NCBI RefSeq assembly: GCF_042666875.1
Contig: NZ_JBHTCX010000012.1
Coordinates: 620,001 to 684,000, forward strand
From: Brachybacterium sp042666875
GTDB taxonomy: Bacteria > Actinomycetota > Actinomycetes > Actinomycetales > Dermabacteraceae
Direction of reading: 5' to 3'
Length of the DNA stretch: 64,000 nucleotides
The notes below the pieces were generated by a model. That model was not told the origin of the DNA. It ran no database searches and was given only the letters and a program-made list of their open reading frames with translations. Both the position numbers and the translations under genes were made by a program. How positions within the stretch are numbered: the first letter of the stretch is position 1; the number at the start of each line of letters is the position of its first letter. Of this stretch, positions 35,130 through 42,089 are shown piece after piece.

Positions 35130-36667
35130 TGCGCTCCTCCTGCGTTGGCGGTCAGCTCGGGGGCCTGTGCCAGCAGGGGGCCGCCCCAGGAGTCCTCGAG
35201 CAGGGCCTCGAGGGCTCCGCCGACCTGGTAGAGGCGCTCGTCGGCCCGGGCCGGGGCGAGGAACTGGACGCCGGCCGGCAAGCCGTCCTCGGCCAGACCG
35301 CTGGGCACCGAGATGCCCGGGGTGCCGGCGAGATTGGCGGGGATGGTGGCGATGTCGTTCATGTACATCGCCAGCGGGTCGTCGACCTTCTCGCCGAGGC
35401 GGAAGGCGACGGTCGGGGAGGTCGGCGAGGCGAGCACGTCGACCTGGTCGAAGGCGGCGGCGAAGTCGCGCTGGACCAGCGTGCGCACCTTCTGGGCGCT
35501 GCCGTAGTAGGCGTCGTAGTAGCCGGCCGAGAGCGCGTAGGTGCCCAGCAGGATGCGGCGCTTGACCTCGTCGCCGAAGCCGGCGCCGCGAGTCGCCTTC
35601 ATGACGTTCTCCGCGGTGGGATGGTCCTCGGGCACCACGCGCAGGCCGTAGCGCATGCCGTCGAACTTCGCGAGGTTGCTGGAGGCCTCCGAGGGCATGA
35701 TCAGGTAGTAGGCGCCCAGGGCGTACTCGAAGTTCGGGCAGGAGACGCGCACGATCTCCGCGCCGGCGCGCTCGAGCTGCTCGAGCGACTCGGTGAACCG
35801 CGCCTGGACCTCGGGAGCGAAGCCCTCGCCCTCGAGCTGCTCGATGACACCGATGCGCAGGCCGCTGACATCCTGGTGGCGGGCCGCGGCGGCGAAGTCG
35901 CCGACGGGGTCGGGCAGCGAGGTCGAGTCCCGCGGATCGTGGCCGGCGATGAGCTGGTGCAGCAGCGCGGCGTCCTCGACGGTGCGGGTGACGGGCCCGG
36001 CCTGGTCCAGGGAGCTGGCCATGGCGATCAGCCCGTAGCGGGAGACGGAGCCGTAGGTGGGCTTGACGCCCACGGTGCCGGTGACCGCGCCGGGCTGACG
36101 GATCGAGCCGCCCGTGTCGGTGCCGATGGCCAGCGGGGCCTCGTAGGCGCCCACGGCCGCGGCACTGCCGCCGCCGGAGCCGCCGGGGATCCGCTCGCGG
36201 TCCCAGGGGTTGCGGGTGGGGCCGTAGGCGCTGGTCTCGGTGGAGGAGCCCATGGCGAACTCGTCCATGTTGGTCTTGCCGAGCATCGGCAGGCCGGCCG
36301 CGCGGAGCTTCTCGACCAGGGTCGCGTCGTAGGGCGGGACCCAGCCCTCGAGGATCTTGGAGCCCGCGGTCGTGGGCGTGCCCTCGGTGACCATGACGTC
36401 CTTGACGGCGACCGGCACGCCGGCGAGCTCGTGGAGCTCCTCACCGGCGGCGCGGCGGGCGTCGACGTCGCGCGCGGCGGCCAGCGCCTGCTCCTCGCTG
36501 ACGTGGAGGTAGGCGTGCAGATCGCCGTCGACGGCGGCGATCCGGTCCAGGTGGGCGCGGGTGAGCTCCTCCGAGGAGAGCTCTCCGGCCTGCAGCGCGG
36601 CGGCCTGGGCGGCGGCACTGCGGCGGATGATGTCGCTGGTACTCACGGGCTCGATCACACTCATCAT
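35126..36667 (-). CDS. gatA: aspartyl/glutamyl-tRNA amidotransferase subunit A
   Basis: A 513-residue amidase-signature enzyme that releases ammonia from glutamine for GatB. The Ser-cis-Ser-Lys triad is visible: K in PVAVKDVMVTEG, cis-Ser in RIPGGSGGGSAAAV and the nucleophile in GTDTGGSIRQPG. It overlaps gatC upstream (ATGATGA) and gatB downstream by 4 nt. Confidence 0.97.
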   Translation of the reverse strand: MMSVIEPVSTSDIIRRSAAAQAAALQAGELSSEELTRAHLDRIAAVDGDLHAYLHVSEEQALAAARDVDARRAAGEELHELAGVPVAVKDVMVTEGTPTTAGSKILEGWVPPYDATLVEKLRAAGLPMLGKTNMDEFAMGSSTETSAYGPTRNPWDRERIPGGSGGGSAAAVGAYEAPLAIGTDTGGSIRQPGAVTGTVGVKPTYGSVSRYGLIAMASSLDQAGPVTRTVEDAALLHQLIAGHDPRDSTSLPDPVGDFAAAARHQDVSGLRIGVIEQLEGEGFAPEVQARFTESLEQLERAGAEIVRVSCPNFEYALGAYYLIMPSEASSNLAKFDGMRYGLRVVPEDHPTAENVMKATRGAGFGDEVKRRILLGTYALSAGYYDAYYGSAQKVRTLVQRDFAAAFDQVDVLASPTSPTVAFRLGEKVDDPLAMYMNDIATIPANLAGTPGISVPSGLAEDGLPAGVQFLAPARADERLYQVGGALEALLEDSWGGPLLAQAPELTANAGGAQ

Positions 36668-36960
36668 TCTTCGCCCAGGATCTGCGGGACGGCGAAGCGC
36701 CCGTCCTGGGCCTCGGGAGCGCCGGCGAGCGCCTGCTCCTGGGTCAGGGTGTCCGCGACGACGTCTTCGCGCAGCACGTTGGTCATGGCAATGGGGTGGG
36801 AAGTCGCGGGAACGTCCTCGGTGGCGACCTCGGAGACGGAGGCGACAGCGTCCATGATGGAGTCGAACTCGCCGGCGAAGCGGTCGATCTCCTCATCGCT
36901 GAGCTGGATCCGTGCGAGGTCGGCGAGGCGTGCGACGTCTTCTCGTCCGATCGAAGGCAT
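36664..36960 (-). CDS. gatC: aspartyl/glutamyl-tRNA amidotransferase subunit C
   Basis: A 98-residue linker subunit wrapping GatA and GatB. The pattern IGREDVARLADLARIQLSDE is typical, as is the C-terminal GRFAVPQILGEE. It is first in gatCAB. TAGAAT (36967-36972) lies 6 nt before the ATG with no ribosome site, so gatC is probably leaderless. The downstream GNAT-gene transcript enters the operon from only 19 nt upstream. Confidence 0.95.
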   Translation of the reverse strand: MPSIGREDVARLADLARIQLSDEEIDRFAGEFDSIMDAVASVSEVATEDVPATSHPIAMTNVLREDVVADTLTQEQALAGAPEAQDGRFAVPQILGEE

Positions 36961-36966
36961 ACCCGC

Positions 36967-36972
36967 ATTCTA
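36967..36972 (-). promoter_or_regulatory. -10 box of gatCAB
   Basis: TAGAAT on the minus strand, exactly 6 nt before the gatC ATG. It overlaps the stop region of the upstream GNAT gene. Confidence 0.55.
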
Positions 36973-36979
36973 GGTGGAC

Positions 36980-37822
36980 TCAGCCCGGCGGTCGCACGCG
37001 GTAGTGGTAGCCGCCGAGGCGGCGGAAGCCGAGCGTGCGGTACAGCGCCAGGGCGCCGGGGTTGTCGGTCTCGACCTCGAGCAGGGCGCGGGAGGCTCCC
37101 TGGACCGCGGCGATCGACAGCAGCGTCTGCGACACGGCCCGCCCGAGGCCTCTGCGCCTGCGGCCCGGGTCGACCGCGATCGCGTTGAGCACGGCGACCT
37201 GCTCCCGGCCGGCCTCGACCAGGGCGGCACGGCCGACGGCGGCGGGGCGGCCCGCCGCGCTCCCCTCGCTGCCGTCGGTCCCGCCGGCTCCGTCGGCTCC
37301 GTCAGGCAGCAGCACCTGGACCGCCGGCGTGCCGGCCGTGATGGCGTGCAGGGTCTCGCGGGCCTGGTCACCCTCGCGGGGCGCCAGTCGCCAGAAGGCG
37401 TCGAACCACTCCTGGTCCAGGGCCCCGGTGCGGATCACGGCCGACGGGGACGGCTCGAGCCGGCTGGCAGCGGTCAGGTCCAGTTCCAGCAGCTCGCTGG
37501 GCCCGGCGGTGCCGTAGCCGCGAGCGGCGAGGAGGTCGTCGAGCCCGGGCGGCCCGTGCACGTCGAGCACCCGGAAGGTGGCGGCCTCCCCCGCGGTCTC
37601 GCACAGCATCTCGATGCGCTCGATCGCGGAGGTCAGCGCTGCGGTGGACGACGGCGCATCCACGGCGACGGCGCTGTTGGCGCGACGGGTCACGCCGCGG
37701 GAGCGCAGGAGGGCGAAGCCGTCGACGTCGAGGCGGGTCAGGGGCCGCCAGCCGGCGATCAGCGCTTCGCTGAGGTGGTACCCGCCGAGCGGGCGGGAGG
37801 TGCGGGATCGACGGGAGCTCAT
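36980..37822 (-). CDS. GNAT-family acetyltransferase
   Basis: A 280-residue protein with a C-terminal GNAT domain: the acetyl-CoA pyrophosphate loop is VDPGRRRRGLGRAV, followed by LLEVETDNPGALALYRTLGF. The N-terminal 150 residues resemble a degenerate second GNAT fold. An acidic Gly/Ser-rich insertion (DGADGAGGTDGSEGS) sits between them. The substrate is unknown. ATG 37822 is preferred because TACGAT lies 7 nt upstream; the frame extends 20 codons further. It lies 19 nt upstream of gatC on the same strand. Confidence 0.86.
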   Translation of the reverse strand: MSSRRSRTSRPLGGYHLSEALIAGWRPLTRLDVDGFALLRSRGVTRRANSAVAVDAPSSTAALTSAIERIEMLCETAGEAATFRVLDVHGPPGLDDLLAARGYGTAGPSELLELDLTAASRLEPSPSAVIRTGALDQEWFDAFWRLAPREGDQARETLHAITAGTPAVQVLLPDGADGAGGTDGSEGSAAGRPAAVGRAALVEAGREQVAVLNAIAVDPGRRRRGLGRAVSQTLLSIAAVQGASRALLEVETDNPGALALYRTLGFRRLGGYHYRVRPPG

Positions 37823-37829
37823 CGCAGAG

Positions 37830-37835
37830 ATCGTA
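37830..37835 (-). promoter_or_regulatory. -10 box of the GNAT gene
   Basis: TACGAT on the minus strand, 7 nt before ATG 37822. A divergent box, TAGACT, lies at 37863-37868. Confidence 0.5.
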
Positions 37836-37862
37836 GCGATCGATGCCCCCTCCCCGCGCCGG

Positions 37863-37868
37863 TAGACT
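37863..37868 (+). promoter_or_regulatory. -10 box of the small acidic protein gene
   Basis: TAGACT, about 34 nt before the ATG at 37903, giving a leadered mRNA with the ribosome site GAAGGGA. Confidence 0.45.
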
Positions 37869-37902
37869 TCGCCCGTCCGCACGAGCCAGAAGGGACCCAG
37901 CC

Positions 37903-38115
37903 ATGTCTGTCGACCCCAACATCGATCACGATTCCCACGATCCCGAGGATCGCGAGGAGAGCTCGAACGACAAGGCGATTCGTGAGGCCGAGGAGCTCGA
38001 GGCGCGCATGCGCCGCGCCCTGGCCACGAAGGACGATCCCCTGCGTGAGGGAGAGTCGACGCCGGAGCGTCTGCGTCGTCTCGCCGAGCAGGAGGCCTCC
38101 GGCTCCCAGGAGTGA
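37903..38115 (+). CDS. small acidic hypothetical protein
   Basis: A 70-residue soluble protein, strongly acidic in its first 40 residues (MSVDPNIDHDSHDPEDREES) and helical with mixed charge after that (EAEELEARMRRALATKD). No membrane segment or known domain. A GAAGGGA ribosome site and an upstream TAGACT box support expression. Function unknown. Confidence 0.7.
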   Translation: MSVDPNIDHDSHDPEDREESSNDKAIREAEELEARMRRALATKDDPLREGESTPERLRRLAEQEASGSQE

Positions 38116-38128
38116 CCCCTGCCCTGCT

Positions 38129-39049
38129 TCAGCCGCGCGGATCGGGCGGCGGCATCAGGAGCAGAGGCAGGTAGAGCACCCCGGAGAGGTTGTACGGGAA
38201 GGTGATCCGCATTATCGCCCTGATCCCCCAGTGCATCGCGAACGCCGCGGCGGCGAACACCCATCCCGCCCTCCGGTCCAGCACCGCCAGCGGCGCCCCG
38301 AACTCGACGGCCAGCGAGGCCGCGGCCATCGCGGTGAACAGGGCCGGGTAGGGATAGAGCCGCTGTCCCAGCGCCGAGGATCGCTCGCCCAGCATCTCCT
38401 TGCGCAGCGCATCGAAGGCGACCTGATCGCGCATGTGACCGCCCCGGACCCAGCCCAGCCCGTCCCCACCGGTGAGCTTCGCCAGGCCGGCGAGCACGTA
38501 GGTTCCCGCGACGGCGGCGTTCATCACCGTCGGGGTCGCTCCGTACATCCAGGATCGCCGGCCCGGCAGCAGCGACCGGTCGCGCAGGAGCGCATCGATG
38601 CTGAGCGCATCGCCAGCGGGAGCGGCTGCGAGGACCATCGTGTGCAGGACGAGTGTGTTCTCGTGGTGGAAGACCATGGACCACGAGTTGCGGTAGGCGA
38701 AGTTCCAGGTCTGCAGGGCGGAGTGCACGGGAGCGAGCACCCCGTGGCCGACGCCGGCGGCGAAGAGTGCGCCGGTGACGAGCGAGGCGTCCACGAGCCG
38801 GTCGGCGATCACCGGCGGCAGCGGCCGGCGGAGGATGCGGGCGGGGCCGACGGGGTCGAAGCTCGCCGGATCGGTGCGGTGGACCCCCTGGTAGAGCCTG
38901 CGCTTCCGGCCGACGTGCCACAGGTGGTAACCGCCGACGGCCAGGCGCAGCAGGCCCGGCCCGGCTGGTCCGGCGTGCGGGGCGAGCCGCCGCCCGGCGC
39001 TGGCCGCGACGGCGCGCAGGAGGGTGCCGGCCGCTCGGCGCGCGCTCAT
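38129..39049 (-). CDS. HTTM-type (vitamin K carboxylase-like) membrane protein
   Basis: A 306-residue multi-spanning membrane protein, probably 6-8 helices. SWSMVFHHENTLVLHTMVLA and AGDALSIDALL resemble the HTTM domain shared with vitamin K-dependent gamma-carboxylases; KLTGGDGLGWVRGG and the late FAMHWGIRAIM support the family. The enzyme activity of bacterial HTTM proteins is mostly unknown. Its start overlaps the stop codon of the upstream partner gene (ATGA), so the two are translated together. Confidence 0.78.
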   Translation of the reverse strand: MSARRAAGTLLRAVAASAGRRLAPHAGPAGPGLLRLAVGGYHLWHVGRKRRLYQGVHRTDPASFDPVGPARILRRPLPPVIADRLVDASLVTGALFAAGVGHGVLAPVHSALQTWNFAYRNSWSMVFHHENTLVLHTMVLAAAPAGDALSIDALLRDRSLLPGRRSWMYGATPTVMNAAVAGTYVLAGLAKLTGGDGLGWVRGGHMRDQVAFDALRKEMLGERSSALGQRLYPYPALFTAMAAASLAVEFGAPLAVLDRRAGWVFAAAAFAMHWGIRAIMRITFPYNLSGVLYLPLLLMPPPDPRG

Positions 39050-39603
39050 GACAGGGCCTTCTGTGCGCCGGTGCGTCCCGGCACGTCAGCGCTGCCGCGC
39101 ACGTCCAGCGCCGTGGTGAACACGTCCCTGCTGCGGCCGAGCATGAACGGTTCGACGAGGTACCGGCCGCGCACCACGTGCACGCGGTGCACGTCGCGGT
39201 CCGCCGGCCTGTCGCGGGCGGCGATCAGCGCCGCGACCCGCTCGGCGATCTGCTGGCCGTCGCCGTCCCGCACGCGTCGGCGCACCTGCCGGCGCACCGC
39301 GTTGAGTCCTCCGGTGCCCAGATATCCGTGGTGCAGCGGGCTGACGGATCCGTCCTCGTGCACGCCGAGCAGATGGGTCACCCAGTAGTGCGCCTTCCGT
39401 GGGGCCGAGAACATCGGATAGTGGCTGAAGGGGAACGAGTCGCGTGCCTCCTCGGGTCGGGCGAACCGGCGCGCGGGCAGTGCCACGGCGCTCAGCAGCG
39501 CTGCTGTCAGCACCGCGGCCGCGAGGCGGACGGCCACAGTGTCCGGTCGCGACGCGCACTGGTGCGGGGTCGATGAGATCCGGGGCCGGGGAGCTGTGCT
39601 CAT
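39046..39603 (-). CDS. membrane-anchored partner of the HTTM protein (FPFSHYPMF motif)
   Basis: A 185-residue protein with one N-terminal membrane segment (about 24-44) after a basic start, then an extracytoplasmic domain. It carries FPFSHYPMFSAPRKAHYWV, of the pattern (FPFS-x-YPMFS) seen in small proteins that accompany HTTM/carboxylase-like membrane proteins. The domain has no named function. It is first of the two-gene unit and divergent from recQ; a TGAGAG repeat array lies upstream. Confidence 0.72.
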   Translation of the reverse strand: MSTAPRPRISSTPHQCASRPDTVAVRLAAAVLTAALLSAVALPARRFARPEEARDSFPFSHYPMFSAPRKAHYWVTHLLGVHEDGSVSPLHHGYLGTGGLNAVRRQVRRRVRDGDGQQIAERVAALIAARDRPADRDVHRVHVVRGRYLVEPFMLGRSRDVFTTALDVRGSADVPGRTGAQKALS

Positions 39604-39626
39604 GCGCTCACGCTAGGAGGGGGCGA

Positions 39627-39683
39627 TGAGAGCCGTGCCCTCCGGTATGAGAGAACGATGAGAGTCCTCTCAGGTTCCTCTCG
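39627..39683. promoter_or_regulatory. phased TGAGAG repeat array
   Basis: TGAGAG occurs at 39627, 39648 and 39659, and its complement CTCTCA/CTCTCG at 39667 and 39678. The spacings of 21, 11 and 11 nt keep the sites on one helix face. The central TGAGAG-TC-CTCTCA (39659-39672) is a perfect palindrome. It lies between the HTTM pair and recQ; the pattern suits a response regulator that binds 11-bp direct repeats. Confidence 0.6.
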
Positions 39684-39755
39684 ATCCCAGGCTCCTCCCC
39701 ACCGCCCGGGCGTCCACATCGGGCCACGGCGCCCCCGCCCGTCGGTCCCGGTTGG

Positions 39756-39761
39756 GAGACT
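39756..39761 (+). promoter_or_regulatory. -10-like box of recQ
   Basis: GAGACT, 6 nt before the ATG at 39768. No ribosome site is between them. Confidence 0.35.
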
Positions 39762-39767
39762 GGGGCC

Positions 39768-42047
39768 ATGGAATCCATCGGCTCCGCCCCCGGCCCGCCC
39801 CTCGCCCCGGCCGACTCCGCTCTGCGCACCGAGGCCCAGGAGGCGCTCGCGGCCCTGACGGGCCGAGCGGACGTCGGATTCCGCGACGGCCAGTTCGAGG
39901 CCATCTCCGCCCTGGTCGAGGAGCGCCGGCGGGTGCTGGTCGTCCAGCGCACGGGCTGGGGCAAATCGGCCGTGTACTTCCTCGCGGCCCTGCTGCAGCG
40001 CCGCCGGGGAGCCGGGCCGGCACTGATCATCTCCCCGCTGATCGCCCTGATGCGGGACCAGGTGGCCGCCGCACGCCGGGCCGGGGTGCGGGCGGAGGCG
40101 ATGAGCTCGGCGAATCCGACGCAGTGGGAGGACATCGAGCAGGCGCTGGAGGCCGACGAGCTGGACGTGCTGCTGGTCTCCCCCGAGCGCCTCGTCAACC
40201 CCCGCTTCCGGGCCGAGCAGCTGCCCCGGCTGGTTCAGCGCTGCGGTCTGCTGGTGATCGACGAGGCGCACTGCATCTCGGACTGGGGGCACGATTTCCG
40301 GCCCGACTACCGGCGTCTGCGCGATCTCGTGGCCGAGCTCGGCGACCAGGTTCCCGTGCTGGCGACGACCGCCACGGCGAACTCCCGCGTGGTGGCGGAT
40401 GTGGCCGAGCAGCTCGGCTCCCGCGGGGAGGGCGCGAGTGCGGTGCTGACCCTGCGCGGGGCGCTGACCCGGGATTCGCTGCGACTGGGCTGCCTCACCC
40501 TGCCTGACGACCGCTCCCGGCTGGAGTATCTGGCACAGCATCTCGACGAGCTGCCCGGCTCGGGGATCATCTACACCCTGACCGTCTCCGCGGCGGAGGA
40601 CCTCGCCGATCTGCTGGATCGGCCGGGCCGACGAGTGCGCACCTATACCGGGCGCACGGACTCCGAGGAGCGGGCCGAGCTCGAGCAGGCGCTCAAGGAC
40701 AACGAGGTCAAGGCGCTGGCGGCCACGAGCGCGCTCGGCATGGGGTTCGACAAGCCCGACCTGGGGTTCGTCGTCCATCTCGGGGCGCCCAGCTCTCCGG
40801 TCGCCTACTACCAGCAGGTGGGCCGCGCCGGCCGCGCCACCGATACGGCCGAGGTGCTGCTGCTTCCCGGCCGGGAGGACCGGGCGATCTGGGAGTACTT
40901 CGCGACCGCCTCGATGCCCGCTCAGGCCGACGCCGACGCGGTCCTGGCCGAGCTGGCGAGGTCCGGGGCGCCGCTGTCGACGCCGGCGCTGGAGGCGCGC
41001 GTCGACGTCAAGCGCAGCTCCCTCGAGCTGCTGCTGAAGGTGCTCGCGGTCGAGGGCGCCGTCGAGGCCGTGCGCGGCGGCTGGGTCGCCACCGGAGCGT
41101 CGTGGACCTATGACGCCGAGCGCTACGAGAACGTCGCCCGGGCACGCCGCGCCGAACAGCAGGCGATGCTCGAGTACGAGCGGCTCCAGCCGGGAGATCC
41201 GCAGCAGTGCCGGATGATGTTTCTCGCCCGCCAGCTGGACGATGACACAGCGGCTCCCTGTGGTCGCTGCGACGTGTGCGCCGGGCCGTGGTACCCGTTG
41301 CCGGAGTCAGGATCGCAGACGGCGTCCGCACCGGCATCGGCGTCCGCACCGGCGTCGGCGTCGCCATCGGGCGGACCGGGCTCCTCCCGCGAGGCGGTCT
41401 CGCGCCTGCTGGACCGGGTCGGTGTGCCCGTCGACCCCCGCAAGCAGTGGCCGCAGGGACTGGACAGGCTGGAGGTGACCTCCGAGGCGGGGGAACCGCT
41501 GCGCGGCAACATCCCGCCGGGCGAACGCGTCGAGGAGGGCCGCGTGCTGGCGCGCATGTCCGACCTCGGCTGGGCGGTGCCGCTGAGGCACCTGCTCGCG
41601 GTCGACGAGGACGGCCGCCGGGTCGACGCCGAGCTGACCCCCGCGATCGCCCAGCGCGTGGTCGAGGTGCTCAAGGACTGGGATTGGGCGCAGCGGCCCG
41701 CCGCGGTGGTCTCGGTGCCCTCCACGACGCGGCCCACCCTGGTGCGCCGGCTCGCCTCGGGCATCGCCCGCACCGGGCGCATGCAGGATCTGGGCGAGCT
41801 CGGCCTCGCGCCCGGCGCCGCCCCGCTGCACGGGGCGCGCAACAGCGCGTTCCGGGTCGCCGCCCTGTGGGGCCGGTTCACCGTCCCACCGCAGCTGACC
41901 GAGGCGATCGCGGCGATGGATGGCGCACCGATCCTGCTGGTCGACGATGAGATCGACACGCGATGGACGATGACCATCGCGGGACGGGCACTGCGCCGGG
42001 CCGGGTCGGGCCCGGTCCTCCCGCTGGCCCTGGCGCAGGTCAGCTGA
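39768..42047 (+). CDS. recQ: RecQ-type helicase with C-terminal phosphoribosyltransferase-like domain
   Basis: A 759-residue DNA helicase. Motif I is QRTGWGKSA (60-68), motif II DEAH (165-168), motif VI QQVGRAGRA. The zinc-binding region is reduced to a C-x2-C pair, PCGRCDVCAG. After a low-complexity linker (about 505-530, repeats of ASAPAS) comes a domain of about 220 residues ending LLVDDEIDTRWTMTIAGRAL, a PRPP-binding-like motif of ComF/orotate-type phosphoribosyltransferases. No HRDC domain is seen. Such fusions occur in actinobacteria, but the role of the extra domain is unknown. Convergent with ligA. Confidence 0.9.
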   Translation: MESIGSAPGPPLAPADSALRTEAQEALAALTGRADVGFRDGQFEAISALVEERRRVLVVQRTGWGKSAVYFLAALLQRRRGAGPALIISPLIALMRDQVAAARRAGVRAEAMSSANPTQWEDIEQALEADELDVLLVSPERLVNPRFRAEQLPRLVQRCGLLVIDEAHCISDWGHDFRPDYRRLRDLVAELGDQVPVLATTATANSRVVADVAEQLGSRGEGASAVLTLRGALTRDSLRLGCLTLPDDRSRLEYLAQHLDELPGSGIIYTLTVSAAEDLADLLDRPGRRVRTYTGRTDSEERAELEQALKDNEVKALAATSALGMGFDKPDLGFVVHLGAPSSPVAYYQQVGRAGRATDTAEVLLLPGREDRAIWEYFATASMPAQADADAVLAELARSGAPLSTPALEARVDVKRSSLELLLKVLAVEGAVEAVRGGWVATGASWTYDAERYENVARARRAEQQAMLEYERLQPGDPQQCRMMFLARQLDDDTAAPCGRCDVCAGPWYPLPESGSQTASAPASASAPASASPSGGPGSSREAVSRLLDRVGVPVDPRKQWPQGLDRLEVTSEAGEPLRGNIPPGERVEEGRVLARMSDLGWAVPLRHLLAVDEDGRRVDAELTPAIAQRVVEVLKDWDWAQRPAAVVSVPSTTRPTLVRRLASGIARTGRMQDLGELGLAPGAAPLHGARNSAFRVAALWGRFTVPPQLTEAIAAMDGAPILLVDDEIDTRWTMTIAGRALRRAGSGPVLPLALAQVS

Positions 42048-42089
42048 GCCCCGGATCACCGGAGCCCCGGGACAAAACCAGTCTCACAG

